This document shows, in pieces, positions 1-11,938 of a stretch of DNA of 64,000 bases. The stretch spans positions 606,718,831 to 606,782,830 of the forward strand of contig NC_081415.1 in the NCBI RefSeq assembly GCF_030272615.1, given 5' to 3'. Each line of letters begins with the position of its first letter. Positions within the stretch are counted from its first letter, which is position 1. Under the pieces are notes generated by a model, which worked only from the letters and a program-made list of their open reading frames with translations, was not told the origin of the DNA and searched no databases. Source of the stretch: Cryptomeria japonica (taxonomy: Eukaryota; Streptophyta; Pinopsida; Cupressales; Cupressaceae). The position numbers were made by a program, and so were the translations under genes.

Positions 1-385
1 TTAAGTTACTTTATTAAATTATTATAAAGTAACTTTATAATAATTTAGTTTATTTCATTTAATTAAAACATTAACTTTAATAATTTAATATTTTAATTTT
101 TTTATTCCTGAAATCATCCACCTCACCTCTCTAACTGAAATTGATAATGCACGTAGTCTCCTGGTGAAGTCTATAAATAGCAGGCCACTCCTAATCTCCC
201 CCTAAAAAATAGGAACCCTCTTAAAAAATAGGAGCATGTCTTTGAACATCTGAAATGGCTTATAAACCCCCTGCAAGGCTCCACAAACCCCGGTTGGGTC
301 CCCTATCCACTGTGCTGACCTACGGGAAACCTGATTGTTGGCCAACCCTGCTAAAAATAGAACTGCCTAAGAAGGGGACATTACA
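1..385 (-). repeat. LTR fragment related to the T-element LTR
   Basis: Read on the minus strand from 385, this begins TGTAATGTCCCCTT and follows the same order of words as the LTR that starts at 29663: a GTTGRCC word, TTCCCGTAGGTCA, AGGGGAC, TGGAGC then TTGCAGGGG, and CCTATTTTTTAGGG. It is a diverged relative, not a recent copy. The window edge cuts it, so its downstream end and any internal region lie outside. The A/T-rich stretch at 1-110 is its most downstream visible part. Confidence 0.6.
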
Positions 386-1287
386 GATGCAACTAGATAT
401 TAGTTATTACTCAATATCGATATACTTTTAAAGTGGGATGGGAAATGTGTTCAACATCATTTGGAAGAACAAGTCTTTGAAATGAAGCTTTTAGGTGCAT
501 ATTGGGCAATTATTATTGTTAAATGGAATGCACCCTATACTTTTTACAGATGTATTACTTTTTACTAATGAATTACATCTAAAATGATATGTGAAACATT
601 TTCTAAATCCTTTTGGGAATATTTTAATGAAATTAATCTTTTAGGTGTGTCTTTGTTTAATATTTATCAGAAGAATCATATGATGTTTCAATAATTTAGA
701 GGAGAAAGAACAGGGCTTTAACATGGTAGTAGATGATCCACAAGAAATAGTTAAACAGACTAGATTAGCACATATCTGAAATGATGATTGAAACACACAA
801 TTTTGGGATGCTGGATTACTGGAGTAAGAAGATAGAGCCACTTTGAGGGGATTGCCTCCAGATACAATAAATGTAATTCGTAGATACTTCCAACACTTGT
901 AGGAATTGGCCAGCTCAGGTTGAGAGACTTATCTCTCCACTATTCCATTAGTAAACTATTCATCCAACCATGAGTATGTCTTTCTTCAATCCTTCTTTGA
1001 AAATATCTTTTTTTAGCTTCTGATAAGGTTTGAGGAATCCTAGGTGGCCTCCTACCAGAGAAGCATGGATTTCCAATTAGAATAATTCTTTAGTAGTGAC
1101 ATCCGACACATGTACAATCAGTCAATAGATTACGGTAAGTCATGTATTAATCAAACTTATTTGAAGCACTTCGGTCCTATAAGTCCTGGATGTGTGGGTG
1201 GCTGGTAGGTTCTTGTTAATGTTTAGGAAGTGCCATTCCACCCCAATCAGACTTTAAGCTAGAAATTACCTATAGAAGGGGCCGTGT
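386..1287. other. No recognised feature
   Basis: I see no open frame longer than 66 codons, no LTR ends and no RNA gene here. The composition resembles old, eroded transposon sequence. Confidence 0.5.
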
Positions 1288-1880
1288 CTTCCTCTCTCCT
1301 CAAAAGTGCATCAGCTTGAACATTCTCCTTTCACTTTCTATAGATGATCTCAAAATTTGACCTTGACATTGTTGTAAAGCCAATTCTTGTTCCTTCACAG
1401 ATAATGGCTGCACTAGAAAATATTTGATGTTTTCATTCTCTTTCTTCATCTTGAAGTGCTGATCCATGAAATTGGCGATGTTGTTTGACTACATCAAGAA
1501 TAGCCAACATCTCTGTTTTATAAATTGGTTGGTCCCTTTCAATTTTTTCAAAGGCTAGTTGGCAACCTTTTTCAATCAGTACAGCTCCAACACCCTTGTA
1601 CCAAGTAGTCACATTGTAGATTAAATTTTTAAAGAAAATCTAATGTGGCCCAGATTACAGCAGATGGGAGAGCTCCTTTGATTTGTTGCATCTTTTGTGT
1701 TGTGACATTGGACCATGCAAATGTGATCATAAAGAAGGTCATTAGAGGTTCTTCAAACAAGAGATTGTCAGAGGTGCCGCAATGTGGGCATTGTTGTGGA
1801 AAGTGACTGTGATAACAAATCAACCAAAGGAAAAATAAAAGACCCTTGATGTTCTTTGGGTCAAGCTGATTGATTATTTT
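1288..1880 (-). pseudogene. pol: Ty3/gypsy reverse transcriptase-RNase H remnant
   Basis: The minus strand shows, in several frames and in the right order, the pieces of a gypsy polyprotein from the end of the RT to the end of RNase H. Near 1870 a peptide LDPKNIKGL matches the usual VDPxKIxAI word. At 1629-1700 FAWSNVTTQKMQQIKGAL then ATLDF matches the RT-RNase H linker. At 1465-1594 GVGAVLIEKGCQLAFEKIE and KTEMLAILDVVKQ match the RNase H core. At 1288-1330 ENVQADALLRR matches the terminal KGKENVVADALSRR word. Stops and frame changes throughout show it is dead. No LTR can be assigned to it. Confidence 0.7.
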
Positions 1881-2345
1881 TTATATACTATTTGGGTTTA
1901 TAAGTCCATTTTAACTCCTTAGGACATCATCTAATGATTAATCCATGTATCATACTTTGTATGCTGTAATATTGTATTTAGATTTCCTACCATAAATTTG
2001 GTTATCTTCCAGAGCCTGCAAAACTTGACATTCTTCCTAATTTTTTGTCACAGACGATGATGTATCAAAGGACATCAGTATGAGTGTTCTTAGAAATGGT
2101 TTGAATACGAGAACCTATAATTTAGGAGTTTTGTGGGGCCAAACAGCATCTCCAAGAATTCATAGAATCTTGTGAGAGTTCTTAAGGTTGTTTTAGGTGT
2201 ATCCTCTTACCCATGGTCTTTTTGGGGTTGGGATAGCTTTGGGCATGATATGAGGTCCTAATATCATTATTTCTTTTGCTAAGTAATATATTGATTTTTT
2301 TAATACAATATGTCAAGGCAATACAATTCTTTCAGAGCTGAGAGC
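1881..2345. other. No recognised feature
   Basis: This is probably further eroded gypsy sequence continuing from the RT remnant to its left, but I cannot align it to any domain by eye. Confidence 0.4.
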
Positions 2346-2922
2346 TGTTGATGAAATAGCTTCGGTTGATATCCTTCTTAACTAAATGACATAACTAATT
2401 TGCCTAATTGGCCTATCGGCCTTAGACAAATTAAATAGTTGAATATAAAATGATTAAAGTAAAACACGATTTGCATATTCATTAAATATATCGAGTCACA
2501 TAAATCCCGTCAACCTTCAGGAGTCATGATTAATAAACCGACGTGTTATTAAACTTAACCAATGCAAAACGTGTGATTGGAAACTGACATTTGAAGAGTT
2601 GCGATGGTTGAAGACTCTCTTAATTTGGTATATTTATGAAGGTTCATATTCTTATCCAATGCATAGAAAGCAGATAGTCGGTGATTATCAAATTATTCGC
2701 AGTAGATAGTTCGTGGAAATTGTATATCACTTAGTATACATCTCGTGGAGATTGCATAGCAGATTGAAGACATATATAATAGTTCGTTGATAGTGTATGA
2801 TTGAAGAAGACAATCTATAGCAAGTTGAGGATCAACAAAGGAATACCTATTCCTTATTGTAGATCAGATATTTCCCATATTATATTATTAATATATATAG
2901 CTTCAAGAGTGAAGCCAAATCC

Positions 2923-3109
2923 TATTAGAATAATATCTTTCTCTTTGTGTTATTAATGGCCATTTAAGTTGTTTCTAATTTCACCTCTAGTTAATGATTG
3001 TTTCTTTTAGAAACATTGTCTTTGTAACTCTATTTAAAGGAGCTTTGTCTCCTTGATTAATTGAACAACATCAATTCTTTGAAATCCATATGCTTTTGCA
3101 TTTGTATTA
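2923..3109 (+). repeat. 5' LTR of the small copia derivative
   Basis: This 187-bp copy begins TATTAGAATAATATC and ends TTTGTATTA. The target-site copy AATCC lies immediately to the left. Confidence 0.88.
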
Positions 3110-3122
3110 TGGTATCAGAGCC
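3110..3122 (+). promoter_or_regulatory. Primer binding site (initiator tRNA-Met)
   Basis: TGGTATCAGAGCC abuts the LTR end and is the usual copia primer site, complementary to the 3' end of initiator tRNA-Met. Confidence 0.9.
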
Positions 3123-3704
3123 AAGTTATTTTCAAAAATAATTTTTTCAGTTTTTTTTGAAAAATTTATTTGTTTATTCGAAATTGCTACTTTGGCAGTT
3201 CGTTTTGGCTGCAGCTACTAGGGTTTTCTTGCTATTTTCTGCCCTCTCCTGCGACTTGTCTCTCCTACATTTCGCGCAACCACGCGACGCGTTTTTTTCC
3301 CACCTGCAGATTTTTTTTCTGCCATTTTTGGACGGAAATCTGCATTTTTGGCTAGGGTTTTGACCCTTCAGATTCAGTCGAAATTTTTTTTTGAGCACAG
3401 ATTCGTGGTGGGTTTTTCGAGATCTCAATTGGGTCGTTAGAATTTTTTGGGTGCCACGATTTTCGTGCCTCAATTTTCGAGTCAGTGGATCTTGATTCCG
3501 ACAGCAGATTCCTTCTGGGTTTTTCGCAAGGATTTCTGAGTCAGTCGGAAATTTTTTCTTGAAATTCGTGCCAACTGTACTTAATTTTTTGAAGTCTGTA
3601 ACTGCATCTGCCTCTGTTTCTGCAGTGGGATTCAAAATTTTTGAATTTTGTGCCAGTGCCTCTTCTCAATTTTTTTGTTTTCCATGCATTGGGAAACATG
3701 CAAG

Positions 3705-3758
3705 ATGGCGTCATTGACCAACTTGATGTTGGAAGGCAGTCAGGTTTTGTGCACTTAG
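3705..3758 (+). pseudogene. gag: Truncated gag start
   Basis: ATG GCG TCA TTG opens a frame reading MASLTNLMLEGSQ, nearly the same as the start of Copia-4 gag (14412), but a stop follows after 17 codons. The rest of gag and all of pol are gone. The retained start region may matter only as part of a packaging or leader signal; that is inference. Confidence 0.65.
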
Positions 3759-4402
3759 CATCTTCTCAGTACCTCGTTTTTCGTGCCTCGAAAAGCGTGA
3801 AGATGGCTTATGGGCATCGATGTTTGTTTCGGTTTTTAATATTTTTTTACCTAAAAAATTTTTGATGGGTTTTAATATTTTTTTCCCCTTGAAAAAAATT
3901 TGTGGGTTTTAATAATTGTCCTAAAAAATTATCTGTGGGTTTTTAAATATTTTGTCCTTGTAAAAAAAAAAGAAAAAATCATGAGGGTTTGTGATTTTTT
4001 CCTCAAAAATTGTACTTTGCTGTAGTCTATTTTTCGTCGCACTTGGAGTTGTTGTGCGAACATCTGCACTAGTCTCTTATTTGCAGTCTATTTTCGAGCA
4101 TCTTGCTCATCTGCAATAGTTTGGAGGGTTTGCCGATTTTTTCCTCAAAATCATGACAGCTGTTCTTGGTATGTCTCTAGTTACAAGGAGGGACAGTTTT
4201 CCAACATCAGGTTGAACGGTTGGTGTTGTTTTGGGTATCTCCAGAAGTTCTGCAGTTTCTGGGAGGGTTGGTGGCAGACTCATCTCAATTGGTAGAGTTA
4301 GTGGCAGGCTCTTGTCTTCTATTGCAGCGTGTTCTGAGAAGAAGGGGGCAACCTTCTCTGTTATTTCTCTTGATAATTAGAACGATGACCATTAAGGGAG
4401 GG

Positions 4403-4589
4403 TACTCGAATAATATCTTTCTCTTTGTGTTATTAATGGTCATTTAAGTTGTTTCTAATTTCACCTCTAGTTAACGATTGTTTCTTTTAGAAACATCGTC
4501 TTTGTAATTCTATTTAAAGAAGCTTTGTCTCCTTGATTAATTGAACAACATCGATTCTTTGAAATCCATATGCTTTTGCATTTGTATTA
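4403..4589 (+). repeat. 3' LTR of the small copia derivative
   Basis: This 187-bp copy begins TACTCGAATAATATC, ends TTTGTATTA and is followed by the target-site copy AATCC. The purine tract AAGGGAGGG at 4394-4402 abuts its left end. Confidence 0.88.
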
Positions 4590-4728
4590 AATCCTTTGTA
4601 AAATCTCGACACATTTGGAATATTAAAGTCATATTTAATTGCTGGGTTTTTCACCTTTAAGAGGAAGGTTTTCCCAGGGTAATATCTGTACATTATTGTG
4701 TCACCTAATCTGATCATAAAACTTAACA

Positions 4729-4741
4729 TGGTATCAGAGCC
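4729..4741 (+). promoter_or_regulatory. Primer binding site of Copia-2
   Basis: TGGTATCAGAGCC follows the LTR end CTTAACA with no spacer, as in most plant copia elements. Confidence 0.85.
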
Positions 4742-4830
4742 ACGGTGAAAGAAGATCGGGATCAGATTCTCTACAACTTCTAAGTATTCTCTCCTCTCTC
4801 TCCATCGAGCAGTGCCTCTAAGTCTCGAAA

Positions 4831-7100
4831 ATGGTGAATGGTCTTAAAGTCGAAGATAGGCTTGAAGGTGCATCTAACTTCACCTCATGGAAGTTCAGAG
4901 TGCTTATTGCACTTGAAGAAAACGATCTTCTTCAATTCATAGAGGAGAAGGATTTATCCGAACTTGAAGAGCATGAGGAGAAACTGCAATTCAAGAAGAA
5001 TGCAATCAAGGCAAAGAAGATATTAATCAACTTTGTAAGCGATCACTTGGTGCCTCTCATCTCCAAGATGACAACTGCAAGAGATATGTTCAAGACCTTG
5101 GAGGGTTTATACGAGATTAACAACGTAAGTAGGGCTTTTGCCTTGAGACAACAACTGCACCAGATGAAGATGGCAAAAGGAGATTTAGTCATCACCTACT
5201 TCATGAAAATTTCATAATTGAGAGATCAACTATGCGCAATTGGGGATCAAGTGATAGATAAAGACCTTGTTATGCTAGCCTTGAATGGTCTGCCTCATTC
5301 ATGGGAGCCATTTATTCAAAGCATAAGTGGAAGGTCAAAATTACCTAAGTTTGATCGACTTCGTGCAGATTGTATTCAAGAAGAATCAAGATTGACTGCC
5401 AGAGGAATCGTCAAGAGTTCTCAAAATGAAGATACACATGTTCTTGCCACTCAATCTACCAAGAAATAGAAGTATTGGAAGAAGGGCAACATCAAAAGGA
5501 ATAGAGATTTCAAATCAGATTCTGCCCCTGATTCTAGGAAGAGGAAGAAAGATCTCTCTCGCATCCAGTGTTTCAGATGTGATAAGTTTGGTCACTTTGC
5601 AAAGGATTGTTTAACAAGACCTAATCATCAAGGAGCAAACATCAATGAAGTCTCATCTCCGAAGGAGGTTGAAGATAACTCCAATGGTTTTCTTTTCATA
5701 TCAGCATTATCAAGCAATGTTCCTACGGACAGTGATACATGGTTAATTGATAGTGGAGCCTCTCGACATATCACTGGTCATCGGGAGCACCTTCCTGATT
5801 TAGTAGAGAAAGAGTCACATCTCCAAGTCATCATTGGGGATGATGGACGCTATCCTGTAAGAGGAGTTGGTGCTACATCTCTAAAGCTTCAATCAGGAGG
5901 TTCTCTACACCTATGTGATGTATTGTTCATACCAGGGATGAAGAGGAACCTAGTATCCATTTCAGCCTTGGAGGATAAGGGATATCAAATTGCATTTTCT
6001 GAAGGAAGAGTTCTTGCTTGGCCTAAGAACTCTAGCATCAAGATTGCTCGTGTGATCGGAAATCGACATGAGAGTTTATACAAACTCTCCACTCTCCCAG
6101 TTCAAGCACTTATTCATGATTCTGCAAGTTCTAGCGAACTCTGGCACAAAAGACTTGGACATCTTCACTTCAGGGCTCTTCCATCTTTGGAGAAGATGGT
6201 AAAAGGTATTCCTAAACTCATTCATGTAAATGATGGTACTTGTAAAGGTTGTGCTATTGGTAAAAATATTAAAAGTCCTTTCCGTAGCAGTGAAAGTAGG
6301 TCTGAAGAAATACTAGATCTTGTACTTTCAGATTTATGTGGTCCAATGTCAATTCCATCCCTAAGTGGATGTTTGTATTATGTAATTTTGATAGATGACT
6401 ACTCTAGGAAGACTTTTATTTCTTAAGGTCTAAAGAGTCTGATGAAGTCCTAGGTAGGTTTAAAGAGTTTAAAGCTCTTGTGGAAAATATCTCTTGAAAG
6501 AAAATTAAAATTTTAAGGGCTGATAATGGAGGTGAATGCACCTCGGGTAGCTTTCGTGATTTCTGTATTGAGGCAGGGATCAAGAGGGAGTTCTGTGTTC
6601 CTTACAACCCTCAACAAAATGGGATTGCTGAAAGGAAGAACATATCTATTATTGAAGCTGCAAAAGCTATGATTCATGATCAAGACCTTTAGATTCTTCT
6701 ATGGGCAGAAGCCTCTAGAACAGCAATGTATATTCAAAATAGATGTCCCCATCGGATATTACAAAATATGACTCCTGAAGAAGCCTTCTTGGGTATCAAG
6801 CCTGATATCAGCCACTTGAGAATATTTGGTTGTCTTGTATATGTGCATATTCCCAAGGACAAGAGAACCAAGTTGGAACCCTCTGGCAAAAGAGGAATAT
6901 TTGTAGGCTATAGTGAAACCTCCAAAGCCCACCGTATTTACATTCTTGGACAGAAGCAAATAGATGTTAGTAGGGACGTCACATTTGAGGAAGATGTTGC
7001 ATTCAGGAAGTCAAAAGGCTCATGCATGGAAATAGATGATGAGACTCCTCAAGACATGGATGTTGATCATGCAAACTTTGTTGACTGCAAGATTGCTTGA
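4831..7100 (+). pseudogene. pol: Copia-2 gag-protease-integrase, truncated before RT
   Basis: One reading frame from ATG 4831 carries gag (EDRLEGASNFTSWKFRV near the N-terminus), a CCHC knuckle CFRCDKFGHFAKDC near 5570-5610, the protease site WLIDSGASRH near 5745, and the integrase zinc region (HKRLGHLHF, then CKGCAIGK) up to 6426. It is interrupted by TAA at 5215 and TAG at 5467. A frameshift near 6420 moves the integrase core to another frame, where RADNGGE and PQQNGIAERKN give the second Asp and the Glu of the DDE triad; the first Asp is in VLSDLCGP. A further TAG lies near 6690. The frame ends at 7100 after the integrase C-terminal part (GIFVGYSETSKAHRIY). RT, RNase H and the 3' LTR are missing, so the element lost its right half. 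Confidence 0.85.
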
Positions 7101-8920
7101 CAAGGAAAGAGTATTTCCATGTCTTATCGAAAAAAAACAGGTTATTTAGTCAAATACACATATACTAAGTCAATCTGATCATTTTGTTCATCTCCATGTG
7201 GTTTATGATGTTCAATGATTCTGATCAATCATTGGCTCCAAATCTCATCTAACTAGATGCCTTTTTTTGTTTGCACTTTGAGCAGGAAAATATCTTGGAT
7301 AGTTTGGAAAAACACAAATGGACATAACAGATATAAAGGAAAAAGGGGACAGCATCATTAAATTTTAAAGGGGGACTCTTTGGCTACCAAAAAGAAGTGA
7401 AACAGGAATTTGTTGAACTCGAATACCCAGTCATCAAGTTGAAGGAATAAAGGCAAGGCTTATGAGAGCTGAGAGGAAGTACTGGATAAAAGTATTATCC
7501 AAGGATAAAATTGCATTCCATAAGTAGGAGAGGAAGGGTTTGATTCTATAGCGGTATTGCATTTATATTTGCCTCCTTTAGAGCCATATCTACTTTGCAT
7601 TTGTATTGAGCACAATATTAAGCCAATGAAGCAACTTTTTCTATGCTGGAGTATTCCTATAATGAATTTCTTCAGGGTAAATTCTTCTATCGTGAGTATT
7701 CTTATGTTATCATGGTGATTGCCATGGAATGAATGGCTTCTTGGAATCAGACAGAACTTAAGCTTTTGTACTAGAAGTAATGGCTGTGATGTAATTGATT
7801 AGGTATGTTGAAGCTGTTTGCATGTTCGGACAATCTAGATATGCACATTGGATGTATGGGGAAGCTAATCATTTAGTATTGATTTCAGCTTCAAGTTAAA
7901 TTTTAGTAGTAATTATTGATTTAACATGGATTCTCATTTGAATTCGTATAACAAAGTCCTCACAACCATTTAGATCATTTTGGAATTAGAGAAGATAGTT
8001 CCTTGTGGTCTGTAGAATGTTTTACTTGCACACTGGGTTTTTTTTTAGTAGAACAGTTACATGCCAATTGTTTTGACAAAATACTGCAGAACTATAGAAG
8101 GTTGCATAGACTAGAAATGGAGAAGTGTTTTAACTTTTAAGTGTCTGACTAGAAAAACTTGAAGCTTACAATCTGCAAATACAAGATAGGAACTGAGAAC
8201 TAAGAACTAAGAGGAAAGTTGAACACTTCAGAGAGGGGAAATAAGAATTCCAAGGTTATTGCATTTTCACACATTTTCTTATTGGTATTATGGAGACGAT
8301 TAAGTGTTGTACCCAGTTATTTGCATATGGAAAATCTATTTTTGAAGAGAAAGGAAAAATGGAGACAAGGGATTTTCAACAAGTGAAGAAATATCAGCAA
8401 GATTTGGTTGCAAAACGGATTAAATAAGTACCAAAACAGACAAAGAAAAGAGGGATGCACTATTCCAAAGCAGCCTACATCTGTGTATATTCCTCCATTG
8501 ATGGAGAAGGAAAGCAAGTTAACCATCGCACCCATTGTTGATTCTTCAAATGAGCTGCAAAGTGAGTCTTGATAAATATAATAAAGGATTTGGTTCTACG
8601 TTATTGTTGAATGTGGGATAATATGTCAAAAGTCTTGGCAAGGATGGGTAATGGATTTTAAGCCCTATTGAGGTTGAGGAGATACCACAATATGCAGGCC
8701 TAGGTTTTGTTGGTAGAAATATGGAGGTTAGAGAATGCTCTAATGCTGCCCAAGCACAAGAAACTTCCAAAGAGAAAAGAGCCCAAGCAAACTATAGTAT
8801 AATCAGCCCAAGAAAATAATTATAAAGGATCAAGATGATTATAGGTAATCACCAAAGGGTGGATAAAATGTAGAATAGCATTAGATCAGAAGACCAAACA
8901 AGCACATCTTAAGAGTGGGC
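7101..8920. other. No recognised feature
   Basis: Between the truncated Copia-2 and the LTR of Copia-3 I find no ORF above 75 codons and no clear repeat edge. The sequence could be ancient intergenic DNA or eroded transposon. The junction with Copia-2 shows no LTR end, which fits a deletion breakpoint. Confidence 0.45.
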
Positions 8921-9748
8921 TGTTGGGATTAAGGTTTCTCAAGCTCAGAGTTCTAACATGTTGATTATTAATTGTTTATTGCACCCACTTTGGAAGTCCT
9001 AAAATTTAGGGGGCTGGTGTCATAGGTTTCTATGTTGGGACTATGAAGTTTCTTTTATTTACCATGACGGTCACTAGTTCTGTGGAAGAGTTATGGACTG
9101 TTATTTTTTGGTACCTTGTATTTATGGTGGCGTTCACTTTTGACAAGTGAACTGAGGTAAGGAGTGTGCCTAAAATGCATTTGGCAGTTTCTACATTGTA
9201 GGTGTAGTGCATAAGGCAAGATGGCTATTATGGGTGAGTCATGAGTTACTGCTTTGGAAAGTTGCTATGTGCAACGTGTCATGGAAATGCCAACTTGTTG
9301 TTTTTGACAGCACTTACCTTTTGAGCGTATGAGTTGGTTTTGGAAACAATGGGCACTTTCCAATCATGTGCTGAGCTCTATAAATGTGTGGCATCTTAGT
9401 GTATTTTGTATGATGAGGTTGAATATTTTCTAAGAAGCTGTCATTTGTCAGGAGTTCTCTAGGGTTCCTTGTTGCTCTAATTACTCTTTAAGAGCATTGG
9501 CTTTGTGCATTGCATTTTAACTCTTGTTGCTGATAATACAATTTAGCTTTGGCTTTTGGAGTGTGGGTTTCTTTCCTAAAGGGTTTCCCCACGTAAATTT
9601 GGTGTTATGTTTTTTGGTTTTTTAAAATTTGAATTTGTATGTGTTTATCTAATCTGTAATAGTTAAAGGGTTTGTAAGAAATTTTTGCATTCACTCTCCT
9701 ATTAGATTTAGCTTTTGGAAGCGTTGTTCAACACTTTGCTTCGTTTCA
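8921..9748 (+). repeat. Probable 5' LTR of Copia-3
   Basis: The right end is set by the primer site at 9751, and the region holds a TATA box (CTCTATAAAT near 9377). The left end is uncertain: TGTTGGGATTAAGG at 8921 and TGTCATAGG at 9018 are both possible starts, the latter preceded by a purine-rich TTAGGGGGCTGG. No second LTR copy is present in the window to decide. Confidence 0.45.
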
Positions 9749-9750
9749 AT

Positions 9751-9763
9751 TGGTATTAGAGCC
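9751..9763 (+). promoter_or_regulatory. Primer binding site of Copia-3
   Basis: TGGTATTAGAGCC differs from the usual initiator-Met primer site by one base (C to T) and lies two bases after the presumed LTR end. Confidence 0.75.
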
Positions 9764-9916
9764 TGGCTTGTTTTGTTATTGTTGTTTGGTAGAAGGGTTT
9801 TTTGTATTGATCTAGTTTCAGTGGGAATTTTGCAAAGGAAGATTTCATAATTTTGTTGTAATTTTGAGATGGGAGTTTGCAAAGGAAGATTTCATAATTT
9901 TGTTGCAATTTTGAGT

Positions 9917-10886
9917 ATGATAGAGATGGAGACATATAATGGTGGGAATTTTGAGTTGTGGAAACTCAAAATGGAGGACATGCTTGTAGATAGAGATCTA
10001 TGGTCTGCAGTTTCTTCGACAAAACCCCAAACTACAACACGAGATATATGTTTTTCCTCAGAAAGAAACTGCATTCTTGGTAAATAAGTTTTTTCTGAGA
10101 AAGAAGCTGCATTCTTTGAGGATGGAGGATGGAGGGTTCGTTGCAAATCATATGAACGCATTAAACATGTTGGGTGCCCAACTGGGTTCTATCACTATCA
10201 AGATAGATGAACAGGAGAAATGCATGCTTCTGTTATGTTCTTTGCCGAAATCGTGGCATCTCCTTGTTATGGCCATTGGAAGCAGAACCACCACTTTCAA
10301 TATGGAGGATGTGGTTACTTTATTGTATTCTAAAGAGATGCAGAGGAAATCTTCTAAGATGGCTAAGGAGGCCTTGGTTGCTTGTGGTAGAATGATGGAG
10401 AAAGGCAAGGAAAAGGACAAGAAGGGTAAATCAAAATCTTTGGGGAGATTTAGGTTTCCTGGTAAAAAGTCCAAGGCAAAATGTTGGAACTTTGGCAAAT
10501 TTGGTCATTTTTGTAAAGAGTGCAAGGAGGAGAAGAAAAACAAAGGTAAAATGGATTTCTCGAATACTGATTGTGAAAAATCCTCTCAAGATGAAGTACC
10601 TGCTTTTGTTGCAACATTGGCAACATATGCATCAGAAGATGTGTGGTTGATAGATTCAAGTGCCTCTTTCCACATGACCTCTCATTGAGGTTGGTTTTTG
10701 AAGTGCGAAGAGTTTGATGGTGGGAAGGTGTGTTTGGGTGATGACTCTCACTTGAAGGTTGTTGGCCATCAAAGAATAAAGATTCAATTCCCTGATGGTA
10801 GAGTGAAGGGGATTGATGGCGTCTTGCATATCTTTGGTTTGGCTTATAGTCTACTTTTAGTTAGCGAGATAAGTGCTATGGGTGTG
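9917..10886 (+). pseudogene. gag: Copia-3 gag-protease, left part
   Basis: From ATG 9917 the frame reads MIEMETYNGGNFELWKLKM, a typical copia gag start. Near 10020-10110 gag is collapsed: about 100 codons seen in relatives are missing and a roughly 38-bp duplication (CTCAGAAAGAAACTGCATTC-like) lies at the join. The second frame (10077 on) continues gag (VNKFFLRKKLHSLRM), a CCHC-like knuckle CWNFGKFGHFCKEC near 10480, and the protease site WLIDSSASFHM near 10650, where Ser replaces the usual Gly of DSGA. A TGA stands at 10686. The frame is cut at 10886 by family-L element L1 and resumes at 23036. Confidence 0.82.
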
Positions 10887-11938
10887 TGTTGGTGTACATT
10901 TTATCATATACCGAACATTAGAATAAAATATCCAAGGATACTCTATCCTCTCCTAAACAAAATCACTACTTGTGCCAAGATTGCGAGAAAGACCACAAGG
11001 CGACTCCAAGGTCTATATGTGCGAACAAGCGACTTTATGTTGGATAGCTTCCTTGGTGATGTATTGAAATACAAGGGGGACTTATGCTCAAGCTAGAATC
11101 ATTCACAAGCTAGGACTTAGATGGATTTATCAATGACAACTCTCTTTTTTTTGTTTTTGGATTTTTGAATTTCGGACTTCTTCAAAAAAGGATAAAAAGG
11201 ATAAGGGTTTAGAAGTTCTATGCTACTTCTAAGCTATTCCTATGAACTCAAGAGATGTTAAAGACTAGGTGAAACCAATAACAATACTTTGTTTTGCCAC
11301 ACTAGGATAACTATGCAAAGCAAGTGCAATCTTCCAAGAGTGTGCTCAAGATTTTCATACCATCAATCAAACGATATTTACTCGAAGCAAAAGTTAAGCA
11401 TCCGCATTATAAGCTCAGGGTAACTTTACACATTGAACGAAAACCATCCATCCAAAGAAAGTATGAGTGAGATTTCACCAATCTATACTATCAAATCCTT
11501 CATTCATCTAACAAACTTTGAAAGCAACTTTACTCTAAGCAAAACTATTCTATTGTTGAAGAAATATATGTAACCATGCAACCACTTAATAACAATAAGA
11601 TTTCAAACCAAACACTTGCAAATGAACTTTTATTATTCAAGTAGCTCTAAGCAACAATTTCATAAATCTCTCCACAACACAATGAAACGAGAGAATGAGA
11701 GTTTATAAAGAGTTCTAAAAATGAATGAATGGTCTAGATCAATCTAAGATCAACGGTCCTAAAATTCATCACCCAAAATATCCAATTCATTATCTAACTC
11801 CAATATTTTTGTGCCTGTAGGAGACGTGGGCACTTCAACTTCTTGATGGACCGACTCTACATTTCCTCCATGAATTGTGGAAGGAATCTCCATATCTGCC
11901 AATGACTCATCAATAGCCAATGTATCAATCATGTTTCC

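Larger units (their letters stand above)
2923..4589 (+). mobile_element. Non-autonomous copia derivative with TA...TA LTR ends
   Basis: The element is 1667 bp with 187-bp LTRs that differ at about 8 sites (4.3%), a perfect 5-bp target duplication AATCC, an initiator-Met primer site right after the 5' LTR and a purine tract AAGGGAGGG right before the 3' LTR. The LTR ends are TA...TA rather than TG...CA. The internal 1.3 kb is an untranslated leader plus the first codons of gag, with no pol. The leader words (TTCCTTCTGGGTTTTTCGCA) and the gag start resemble those of Copia-4 at 13521-18684, so this looks like a deletion derivative that an autonomous relative of Copia-4 could mobilise. It sits in the 5' LTR of Copia-2 and is therefore younger than it. 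Confidence 0.88.
2346..4728 (+). repeat. 5' LTR of Copia-2, split by a nested element
   Basis: The LTR runs from TGTTGATGAAATAG at 2346 to CTTAACA at 4728, giving TGTT...AACA inverted ends, and is followed directly by a copia primer site. It is interrupted at 2923-4589 by a smaller copia-type element with a 5-bp target duplication (AATCC at 2918-2922 and 4590-4594). Without the insert the LTR is about 710 bp. The left edge rests only on the TGTT start, because no matching 3' LTR is present in the window. Confidence 0.55.

Noticed and set aside
3174-3635. 153-codon minus-strand ORF in the leader of the small copia
   Set aside because: It is antisense to a leader shared with Copia-4, where no such frame exists; composition is Lys/Arg-rich from T-rich plus strand.
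7101-8920. Host gene between Copia-2 and Copia-3
   Set aside because: No conserved ORF, splice pattern or promoter is evident; longest frames are about 75 codons.
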